Positions 36,476 to 46,104 of a stretch of 64,000 nucleotides of DNA are shown here, piece by piece. The notes under the pieces were generated by a model. It did not search any database. It worked only from the letters and a program-made list of their open reading frames with translations, and had not been told where the DNA came from. Numbering within the stretch: the stretch's first letter is position 1; each line of letters starts with the position of its first letter. The position numbers and the translations under genes were made by a program. This DNA comes from Rhodanobacter thiooxydans (GTDB taxonomy: Bacteria; Pseudomonadota; Gammaproteobacteria; Xanthomonadales; Rhodanobacteraceae): the NCBI RefSeq assembly GCF_030291135.1, contig NZ_CP127409.1, forward strand, positions 2,542,001 through 2,606,000, written 5' to 3'.

Positions 36476-38005
36476 ATGGACCATGACACGCACGACTCGC
36501 GCATTCGCCAGTTGGTGATCGTGGGCGGCGGCACCGCCGGCTGGATGGCGGCGGCGCTGCTCGCCAAGGCGCTCGGCACGGGTGTTGCCATCCGCCTGAT
36601 CGAATCAGCCGAGATCGGCACCGTCGGCGTGGGCGAGGCCACCATTCCGCAGATCCGCCACATCAACCGCTTCCTCGGCATCGACGAGGACGAGCTGCTG
36701 CGCTTCGCGCACGGCACCTACAAACTGGGCGTGCAGCTCAACGGCTTCGGCCGGCTCGGCGATTCCTACCTGCACGCTTTCGGCGACCTCGGCCTGCCGC
36801 TGGGGCTGACTCCGTTCCATCACTACTGGCTGCGTGCCGTGCAGGAACGCGGCCATGCGGACGCACAGGGGCTGTGGGCGTACTCGCTCAACGCCGCGGC
36901 GGCCGCCGAGAACCGTTTCGCGCCGCTGGAAAAAGTCCCGGACAGCCCGCTCGGCGGCATCCGCTACGCCTACCACTTCGACGCCTCGCGCTACGCCCAG
37001 TACCTGCGCGAACACATCGCGCCCGGCGCGGTGCAGCGCATCGAGGGCAAGGTGGTGGACGTGCGCCTGCGCGAGGGCGACGGTTTCATCGAATCGCTGC
37101 AGCTGGACAACGGCGAGATCGTCGAAGGCGACTTCTTCATCGACTGCTCCGGCTTCCGCGGCCTGCTGATCGAGGGCACGCTGAAAACCGGCTACGAAAA
37201 CTGGCAGCAGTGGCTGCCCTGCGACCGCGCGCTGGCCGTGGCCAGCGCGTCGGGCGGCCCGATGCGCCCGTACACCCAGGCCAGCGCGCGCACCGCCGGC
37301 TGGCAGTGGCGCATCCCGCTGCGCCACCGCGTGGGTAACGGCCACGTGTACTGCAGCCGCTTCATCAGCGATGACGAGGCCGCCGCGCAACTCGTGGCGA
37401 ACCTGGAGACCGAAGCGCTGGGCGAGCCGCGCCCGCTGCGTTTCGTCACCGGCATGCGCAAGCTGGCATGGAACCGCAACTGCCTTGCGCTGGGCCTGGC
37501 CGCCGGCTTCATGGAGCCGCTGGAGTCGACCAGCATCCACCTGGTGCAGTCCGGCGTCAGCCGCCTGCTGACGATGTTCCCCGACCGCCACTGCGACCCG
37601 CAGCTGGTCGACGAGTACAACCGGCAGACCCGCTTCGAGTACGAGCACGTGCGCGACTTGCTGATCCTGCATTACAAGGCCACCGAACGCACCGACACGC
37701 CGTTCTGGCAGCAGTGCGGCGCGATGGAGATCCCGCCGTCACTGCAACGCCGCATCGAACTGTTCCGCCGCACCGGCATGATCTTCCGCGAGGCCGACGA
37801 ACTGTTCACCGAGACCGGCTGGCTGCAGGTGCTGCTGGGCCAGCGCATCGAACCGCAGCGCCACCACCCGCTGGCCGACGCGCTGACCGAAGGACAACTG
37901 GACGGCTTCCTCGCCGACATCCGCACCCTGGTCGGCCGCGCAAAGAACACGCTGCCGCCGCATCACGAATTCGTGGCACGCGCGGCCGGCAGCCTCGCCG
38001 CATGA
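36476..38005 (+). CDS. Flavin-dependent (tryptophan-type) halogenase
   Basis: The 509-residue protein has the FAD motif VIVGGGTAGWMAAALLA (GGGTAG, 17-22) and GVGEATIP. It has Lys83 at the position of the catalytic lysine (GTYKLGVQLNGF), the halogenase signature WQWRIP (276-281) and GFMEPLESTSIHLVQ with the conserved Glu-Ser. All hallmarks of an active FADH2-dependent halogenase are present. Halogenase-like genes next to TonB receptors are known in Xanthomonas and Caulobacter relatives, with unknown natural substrate. It lies 53 bases after the receptor terminator, inside the starch locus. No flavin reductase gene is nearby. Confidence 0.9.
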   Translation: MDHDTHDSRIRQLVIVGGGTAGWMAAALLAKALGTGVAIRLIESAEIGTVGVGEATIPQIRHINRFLGIDEDELLRFAHGTYKLGVQLNGFGRLGDSYLHAFGDLGLPLGLTPFHHYWLRAVQERGHADAQGLWAYSLNAAAAAENRFAPLEKVPDSPLGGIRYAYHFDASRYAQYLREHIAPGAVQRIEGKVVDVRLREGDGFIESLQLDNGEIVEGDFFIDCSGFRGLLIEGTLKTGYENWQQWLPCDRALAVASASGGPMRPYTQASARTAGWQWRIPLRHRVGNGHVYCSRFISDDEAAAQLVANLETEALGEPRPLRFVTGMRKLAWNRNCLALGLAAGFMEPLESTSIHLVQSGVSRLLTMFPDRHCDPQLVDEYNRQTRFEYEHVRDLLILHYKATERTDTPFWQQCGAMEIPPSLQRRIELFRRTGMIFREADELFTETGWLQVLLGQRIEPQRHHPLADALTEGQLDGFLADIRTLVGRAKNTLPPHHEFVARAAGSLAA

Positions 38006-38042
38006 GCGCCGCAGCGGCGCGCCACCCTTGCCGGAGCCACCC

Positions 38043-39611
38043 ATGATCCGACGCATCGCTTCATCGCTGCTGTTCACCCTGCCCCTCGCCCTGCTGGCAC
38101 CGGCCAGCGCCGCGCCGGTCGCCGCCGTGCCCGCCACCGCCGCGGCAGCAGCACCCTCCGGTGTCTGGTACGAGATCTTCGTACGCAGCTGGGTCGACAC
38201 CAACGGCGACGGCATCGGCGACCTGAACGGCGTCACCGCCAGGCTCGACTATCTCAAGTCGCTTGGCGTCAGCGGCATCTGGCTGATGCCGATCAACCCC
38301 TCGCCGAGCTACCACGGCTACGACGTCACCGATTACTACAACGTCAATCCGCAGTACGGCACGCTGGCCGATTTCCGCCGCCTGACGGCAGCGGCGCACC
38401 AGCGCGGCATCCGCGTGATCATCGACATGGTGATCAACCACACCAGCGACCGGAGCCCCTGGTTCAAGGCCGCGCCGGACCCGGCCAGCCCCTACCACGA
38501 CTGGTACACCTGGGCCGGCCCCTACACCGACCTGGAAAGCGGCAGCGCCGCCGGCAGCCGCGCCTGGCACGCCGCCGGCCTGCAGCACTACCTGGGCATC
38601 TTCACCGGCGAGATGCCGGACCTGAATTACGACAACGCGGCGGTGCGCGGCGAGATGATCAAGGCCGGCCAGTTCTGGCTGAAGCAGGGCGCGGACGGCT
38701 TCCGCCTCGACGCCGCGCGCCACATCTACGAGAACTTTCCCTGGGACGTGGACGATCCTGCCGCGCTGGCGAAGAACCTCGCCTGGTGGAACGAATACCG
38801 CCGCGGCCTCGACGCGGTGAATCCGCACACCTATTTGGTGGGCGAGGTGACGCAGCCCGCGGCCACCGACCTTGCACCGTACCTGAAGCCGCTGGACGCG
38901 GTGTTCAACTTCCCGCTGGCGGCACAGCTGATCGACGCGGCCAGAAGCGAGCGCAACCTCGGCGTCGGACCCACGCTCGATCGCACCTATGCCGCCTATG
39001 AAGCCGTGGGCGGCGTCGCAATCAAGGACGCGCCGTTCCTTTCCAACCACGACCAGGAGCGCGTGATGAGCCAGCTCGATAGCAACCTGCAACACATGCG
39101 CACCGCCGCGGCGATGCTGCTCACGCTGCCGGGCGAGCCGTACATCTATTACGGCGAAGAGCTGGGCACGCGGGGCAGGAAGCCCGACCCGGCACTGCGC
39201 GAACCGATGCGCTGGCAGCGCTCGACGAAAGCCCCGGGCGAGACCACCTGGGAGGCGACCGATGCGGCCAATGGCGCCGCGGTCTCGGTCGAGGCCCAGC
39301 GCGCCGATCCGCATTCCCTGCTCAACCTCTACACGCAGCTGATCCACTGGCGCAGCGAGCTGCCCGCGCTGCGCGACGGCGGTTTCCGCGCCTATCCCGA
39401 AGCCAGCGACCACCTGGTGGCGTGGCAGCGCACCGATCCGCACGGCAGCGTGCTGGTGGTGCACAACCTGTGCGGCCAGACGCAGACGATGGCGCTGGAC
39501 GTGCCGGGTGCGCCGCACTTCGGTCGCGTGCTGAAACAGACCGGCCCCGGCGCCGCGATCCACGGCGACACGCTCAGCGTGCCGGCCTACACCAGCGTGG
39601 TGCTGCAGTGA
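38043..39611 (+). CDS. Secreted GH13 alpha-amylase-type enzyme
   Basis: The 522-residue precursor has a signal peptide (SLLFTLPLALLAPASAAPVA). GH13 motifs: DMVINHTSDRSPW, GFRLDAARHIY (nucleophile Asp), TYLVGEVTQ (acid/base Glu), LSNHDQERV. The early segment GVWYEIFVRSWVDTNGDGIG is typical of amylases and maltogenic enzymes acting on oligomers. The ATG at 38043 follows GCCGGAG. Its stop overlaps the GH31 ATG (TGATG). Likely periplasmic or extracellular. Confidence 0.92.
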   Translation: MIRRIASSLLFTLPLALLAPASAAPVAAVPATAAAAAPSGVWYEIFVRSWVDTNGDGIGDLNGVTARLDYLKSLGVSGIWLMPINPSPSYHGYDVTDYYNVNPQYGTLADFRRLTAAAHQRGIRVIIDMVINHTSDRSPWFKAAPDPASPYHDWYTWAGPYTDLESGSAAGSRAWHAAGLQHYLGIFTGEMPDLNYDNAAVRGEMIKAGQFWLKQGADGFRLDAARHIYENFPWDVDDPAALAKNLAWWNEYRRGLDAVNPHTYLVGEVTQPAATDLAPYLKPLDAVFNFPLAAQLIDAARSERNLGVGPTLDRTYAAYEAVGGVAIKDAPFLSNHDQERVMSQLDSNLQHMRTAAAMLLTLPGEPYIYYGEELGTRGRKPDPALREPMRWQRSTKAPGETTWEATDAANGAAVSVEAQRADPHSLLNLYTQLIHWRSELPALRDGGFRAYPEASDHLVAWQRTDPHGSVLVVHNLCGQTQTMALDVPGAPHFGRVLKQTGPGAAIHGDTLSVPAYTSVVLQ

Positions 39612-41941
39612 TGGGCCGGCGTACACTCGCCGCCGCGTTGGCCACGAGCCTGCTGCTGGCCGTGCCGGCCCATGCCGCAAGGACCGCCGTACTCGCCAAT
39701 CCAGGCGTCGACGACGGCAGCGTGACGTTCCGGCTACCGCACGAGACATTGTCGATCCAGCTCGCCGGCCAGGGCGTCGTGCACGTGCGTGCGCTGCCCG
39801 ACGGCGCGGACGACAGGCCCACGCTGGTGATGGACCCGGTCGCACCACCCGAAACGAAGTCGCAGGTCCGTCATCAGGACGGCGACCTGATCCTGGTCGG
39901 CAGCCGACTGACGGCGACCTGGCGCAAGGGTGGCAACACGCTGGAACTACGCGATACGCAGCACAAGCTGCTGCTCACCCTCGATCTCGCTGCGCTGGCG
40001 CAAGGTCAGGTGGTCCTGACCCACGCGCAGGGCGACGCGCTGTACGGCATCGGCGGCTATGACAAGGATGCCGATGCCTCCGCCGGCCTGCTGCGCACCG
40101 GCGCGCAGGTCGCCAGGGCCGGCGAGCAGGGCCATGCCGGTGCGCCATTCGTGTGGAGCACGGCGGGCTATGGCGTGCTGGTGGACAGCGACGGCGCGAG
40201 CTTTGCGCTGCGTGACGGGCGCATCGCCATCGACGGCCTTTCCAGGACCGCGATGGACGTCTATCTGATGGCCGGCAACCCGCCGCAACTGTTCGGCGAA
40301 CTGGCCAACCTCAGCGGCCACGCGCCGCTGTTCCCGAAATGGTCGAACGGCTTCATCAACAGCCAGTGGGGCATCGACGAGCCGGAGTTCCGTCGCATCA
40401 TCGCCACCTACCGTGCCAGGCACATCCCCATCGACGCCTTCACCTTCGACTTCGACTGGAAGGACTGGGGCAAGGACTGGGGCGAGTTCCGCTGGAACGC
40501 GGCGAAATTTCCCGACGGCCCCGACGGCAAGCTGAAGGCCGACATGGACAAGCTCGGTGTGCACATGACCGGCATCATGAAGCCGCGCGTGCACGTCGAC
40601 ACCGTGGAGGGCCGCTACGCCACCGCGCACGATCTGTGGCTGCCCGGCGAGAAGGCCAGTCCGGACTACTTCTCGCACTTGCCGGTGAAGGACATCGATT
40701 TCGACAAGCCAGCCGCGCGCGCGTGGTGGTTCAACGACGCGCTCAAGCACAGCTTCGACAGCGGCATCGTGGGCTGGTGGAACGACGAGGCCGACACCAC
40801 GCAAAGCAACACCCAGTTTCTCAACATGCAGCGCGCCACGTATGACGGCCAGCGCGCGCATTCGCCGCTGCGCGTGTGGTCGATCAACCGCAACTTCTGG
40901 CTCGGTTCGCAGCGCTATGCCTACGGCCTGTGGTCGGGCGACATTGCCACCGGCTTCGCCAGCATGGCCGCGCAGCGCCCACGCATGCTCAGCGCAATCA
41001 ACGTGGGCGCGATGCAGTGGGGTATGGACGGCGGCGGCTTCAAGAGCGGCACGCCAACGCCGGAGAACTACGCGCGCTGGGTGGAGTTCGGCGCGTTCAC
41101 GCCGATCTTCCGCGTGCACGGCGAGTTTGGCCAGAAGCGCCAGCCGTGGGTATACGGCCCGCTCGCCGAGAAGGCCGCCACCGACGCGATCCGCCTGCGC
41201 CAGGCGCTGATCCCGTACATCTACAGCTATGAACACGTGCGCCGCACCACCGGCGTGGGCCTGGTACGCCCGCTGCTGTTCAACTGGCCGCAGGACCCGA
41301 AGCTGCGCAATGACGTCGACAGCTGGCTGTTCGGCGACTGGCTGCTGGTGTCGCCCGTGGTGGTCGAGGGCCAGACTGCCAAGGACATCTACCTGCCCGC
41401 TGGACGCTGGACCGACTGGTTCAGCGGCAAGAGCTACGACGGCGGCCAGACCATCCGCCTGGCAGTCGACAGCAAGACCTGGCGCGACATCCCACTGTTC
41501 GTCCGCGAGGGCGCGATCGTCCCCACCCGCGCCGATCCGGTGGACTACGTGGGCGAACGGCCGCTGACCCAGCTCGACGTCGACGTGTTCCCCGCCGCGC
41601 AGCGCAGCACGTTCGACTATTACGACGACGACGGCGCCACCTACGGCTACGAGCACGGCGCGTACTTCCTGCAGCCGCTGTCGGTGCAGCGCCAGGGTGC
41701 CACGGTGCAACTGGAGATCGGCAAGGCGAGCGGCAGCTTCAAGCCGGCACTGCGTTTCTACCTGCTGAAGATCCACGGCACCGCGGCAGCCAGCGTCGGC
41801 CAGCTGAAAGCCTTCGCCGATCTCGCCGCCCTGCAGCACGGCGACGGCGAAGGCTGGGCCCGCGGCCACGACCGCTACGGCGACGTCACCTACGTACGGG
41901 TGACGGCAGCGCGTGCCGCGCAAATCACGATCGCCATGTAG
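39611..41941 (+). CDS. Secreted GH31 alpha-glucosidase
   Basis: The 776-residue precursor starts MGRRTLAAALATSLLLAVPA, a Sec signal. The GH31 barrel shows NGFINSQWGIDEPEF, FTFDFDWKDWG, the nucleophile region GWWNDEADTTQSNTQF (Asp in WNDE), and the SPVV / YLPAGRWTDWFSGKSY segment before the C-terminal beta domains. GH31 enzymes release glucose from the non-reducing ends of alpha-glucans. It is translationally coupled to the preceding GH13 gene. Confidence 0.94.
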   Translation: MGRRTLAAALATSLLLAVPAHAARTAVLANPGVDDGSVTFRLPHETLSIQLAGQGVVHVRALPDGADDRPTLVMDPVAPPETKSQVRHQDGDLILVGSRLTATWRKGGNTLELRDTQHKLLLTLDLAALAQGQVVLTHAQGDALYGIGGYDKDADASAGLLRTGAQVARAGEQGHAGAPFVWSTAGYGVLVDSDGASFALRDGRIAIDGLSRTAMDVYLMAGNPPQLFGELANLSGHAPLFPKWSNGFINSQWGIDEPEFRRIIATYRARHIPIDAFTFDFDWKDWGKDWGEFRWNAAKFPDGPDGKLKADMDKLGVHMTGIMKPRVHVDTVEGRYATAHDLWLPGEKASPDYFSHLPVKDIDFDKPAARAWWFNDALKHSFDSGIVGWWNDEADTTQSNTQFLNMQRATYDGQRAHSPLRVWSINRNFWLGSQRYAYGLWSGDIATGFASMAAQRPRMLSAINVGAMQWGMDGGGFKSGTPTPENYARWVEFGAFTPIFRVHGEFGQKRQPWVYGPLAEKAATDAIRLRQALIPYIYSYEHVRRTTGVGLVRPLLFNWPQDPKLRNDVDSWLFGDWLLVSPVVVEGQTAKDIYLPAGRWTDWFSGKSYDGGQTIRLAVDSKTWRDIPLFVREGAIVPTRADPVDYVGERPLTQLDVDVFPAAQRSTFDYYDDDGATYGYEHGAYFLQPLSVQRQGATVQLEIGKASGSFKPALRFYLLKIHGTAAASVGQLKAFADLAALQHGDGEGWARGHDRYGDVTYVRVTAARAAQITIAM

Positions 41942-41969
41942 GACCGGCCGGCGGTTCAAGGTTTCCTGA

Positions 41970-44063
<2,094 letters not shown>

Positions 44064-44144
44064 ACCCGGGCCCGTGGCGGCGACGTGGCAAACGCGCCAC
44101 GCCGCCGCTGGACGCGGCCCCTTGCGGTGTAGGAAACTCCGCTC

Positions 44145-44162
44145 GATGTAAACGTTTACATC
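44145..44162. promoter_or_regulatory. 18-bp perfect palindromic operator upstream of GH39
   Basis: GATGTAAACGTTTACATC is its own reverse complement. The core TGTAAACGTTTACA is a textbook LacI-family operator shape and differs from the ATGAATACGTATGCA operators elsewhere in the locus. It lies 68 bases before the GH39 ATG. TTGCGG at 44122-44127 lies 17 bases upstream and could be the -35 element, so bound repressor would cover the -10 region. Confidence 0.75.
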
Positions 44163-44229
44163 CTGATGGTTGCAGGCTCCGGCTGCTCCGTCCCCCGCGC
44201 CACTCCCACGCGTCGAACAGGATCCCGCC

Positions 44230-45783
44230 ATGACTCGTTCCGCCTCGCTTCGCCACCTGGCCCTGGGCGTTTGTGCGGCCGCCCTGCTGCTCACCGGCAC
44301 GGCCAGCGCCACGCCACCCGCCACGACCACCAGCCTGAACATCGACGCCAGCGCGCAAGGCACGCCGTTCCCGCATTTCTGGGAACAGATGCTCGGCTCC
44401 GGCCGTGCCGCACTCGCGCTGCGCGACGACTACCGCAAGGACCTGGATGCCGTGCACCAGGCTACCGGCGTCGGCTACATCCGCTTCCACGGCATCCTCG
44501 ACCACGACGTGGGCCTGATCCAGCGCGACGCGCAGGGAAAGATCTCCTACAACTTCTCCTACATCGACCAGATCTACGACGGCCTGCTCGAGCACGGCTT
44601 CAAGCCGTTCGTGGAGCTCGGTTTCATGCCGCCGGAACTCACCTCTGATCCCGCCGCGCTGCATCCGTTCTGGTACCACCCGAACATTGCGCCGCCGAAG
44701 GACTACGCCGAGTGGGACGCGATGATCGACGCACTGGCCAGGCACCTGGTCGGGCGCTACGGCATCGACGAGGTGGCCAGCTGGTACTTCGAGGTGTGGA
44801 ACGAGCCGAACATCGGCTTCTGGGTCGGCAAGCCCGCGCAGTCCACCTACTTCACCCTGTACGACCACACCGTGCGCGCGCTCAAGGCGGTCAGCCCGCG
44901 CATCCGCGTCGGCGGCCCGGCCACGGCGCAGGCCGCGTGGGCCACCGACTTCCTCGCCCACGTGCACAAGAACAACGTGCCGGTCGACTTCATCAGCACG
45001 CACGTCTACGGCGACGACACCGCCGACAACGTGTTCCACACCAGCGAGAAGATCCCGCGCCGCGACATGGTCTGCCGCTCGGTGGACAAAGTGCACAAGG
45101 AGATCGCTGCCTCGCCCTATCCGCACCTGCCGCTGATCTTCAGCGAGTACAACGCCAGCTACGCCAACCTGCCCAACGTCACCGACACCGTGTTCATGGG
45201 TCCGTGGCTGGCCAACACCATCCGCGAGTGCGCCGGCAAGGTGCAGGCGATGAGCTACTGGTCGTTCTCCGACGTGTTCGAGGAACAGGGTGTGGTGCGC
45301 AACCCGTTCTACGGCGGCTTCGGCCTGATCGCCGCCAACCGCATCGCCAAGCCTGCGTTCAACGCGTTCGCGATCCTGCACAAGCTGGGCGACCGCCAGC
45401 TGGCGACGAAGTCGGATTCCGCGCTGGTCACCCGCCGCGACGATGGCACCGTCGTCATCGCACTGTGGAACTACGCGCCGCCGGTCGGCGACACCGCCAG
45501 CTACACGCCGGGCAAGCCGACCGGCACGCCGAAGCGCTTCGACATCGCGCTGAAGAACCTGCCCGCCGCCGCCCGCGCCACCGTGTGGCGCGTGGACGAA
45601 AGCCACGGCAACGCCGTCGCCGCGTTCGACCGCATGGGCCGCCCCGATTCCCCCAGCCGCGCGCAGATCGTGCAACTGCGCGAAGCGGGCAAGCTGGCTG
45701 CGCCGGAAACGGTGGACGTGCATGACGGCAAACTCGCGATCGACGTGCCGGTGCAGGGGCTGGTGGTGATCGAGCTGCGTTGA
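44230..45783 (+). CDS. Secreted GH39-family glycosidase (beta-xylosidase-like)
   Basis: The 517-residue precursor has a signal peptide (LALGVCAAALLLTGTASA). The family pattern is clear: GVGYIRFHGILDHDVGLIQR, KPFVELGFMPPELTSD, the acid/base WYFEVWNEPNIGFW and the nucleophile region LPLIFSEYNASYANL. GH39 includes beta-xylosidases and alpha-L-iduronidase. A beta-glycosidase is unexpected inside an alpha-glucan locus, and it has its own operator, so it may respond to another sugar. Confidence 0.88.
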   Translation: MTRSASLRHLALGVCAAALLLTGTASATPPATTTSLNIDASAQGTPFPHFWEQMLGSGRAALALRDDYRKDLDAVHQATGVGYIRFHGILDHDVGLIQRDAQGKISYNFSYIDQIYDGLLEHGFKPFVELGFMPPELTSDPAALHPFWYHPNIAPPKDYAEWDAMIDALARHLVGRYGIDEVASWYFEVWNEPNIGFWVGKPAQSTYFTLYDHTVRALKAVSPRIRVGGPATAQAAWATDFLAHVHKNNVPVDFISTHVYGDDTADNVFHTSEKIPRRDMVCRSVDKVHKEIAASPYPHLPLIFSEYNASYANLPNVTDTVFMGPWLANTIRECAGKVQAMSYWSFSDVFEEQGVVRNPFYGGFGLIAANRIAKPAFNAFAILHKLGDRQLATKSDSALVTRRDDGTVVIALWNYAPPVGDTASYTPGKPTGTPKRFDIALKNLPAAARATVWRVDESHGNAVAAFDRMGRPDSPSRAQIVQLREAGKLAAPETVDVHDGKLAIDVPVQGLVVIELR

Positions 45784-45799
45784 GGCAGCTTCCGCCCAA

Positions 45800-45861
45800 C
45801 AGGGCGGGCACGGCCCGCCGCTCCGGTCCCGGCCAAAAGCTGGCGGGCCGTGCCCGCCCTG
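45800..45861. repeat. Long inverted repeat after GH39
   Basis: Two 20-bp perfect inverted arms (45800-45819 and 45842-45861) rich in GGGC/GCCC enclose a 22-base loop. It begins 17 bases past the GH39 stop and probably ends transcription, though no T tract follows. The sequence resembles GGGCGGGC-type dispersed repeats of xanthomonads. Confidence 0.65.
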
Positions 45862-45908
45862 CGGAACGGCGCTGGTAATGTCGAGGTCGGCATACCGCCC
45901 GTTCGCCC

Positions 45909-45924
45909 ATGAATACGTATGCAT
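45909..45924 (+). promoter_or_regulatory. Operator copy 3 (six-hairpin glycosidase side)
   Basis: ATGAATACGTATGCA followed by T; identical 15-mer to the copies at 33300-33314 and 33131-33146. CTACCATGC follows after 28 bases (45952-45960), exactly as in front of the TonB receptor. This predicts joint control of the receptor and of the glycosidase-transporter-amylase unit. Confidence 0.72.
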
Positions 45925-46050
45925 GGGCTGGTTGCTGCAGTGCGACGCTACCTACCATGCAGGGCTCATCCCGACATCCGTCTGTCGCCGATGTTGCAGC
46001 CGCAAATGCGGGACATGCCACGCCGTGACATAACAGCCGCCGGAGAGCCC

Positions 46051-46104
46051 ATGTCGACGACCCACCCGATCCGCAACCCGCTGCAGCTGGCCAGCCGATG
46101 CTGA
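46051..46104 (+). other. 17-codon leader frame overlapping the glycosidase start
   Basis: ATG at 46051, preceded by CGGAGAG at good spacing, opens a 17-residue peptide (MSTTHPIRNPLQLASRC) that stops at 46102-46104. The ATG of the glycosidase (46098) lies inside its last codons in another frame. The peptide would make a fitting basic n-region for the glycosidase signal peptide if one base were added near 46095. Either it couples translation, or a one-base deletion has split the original start. Confidence 0.5.
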
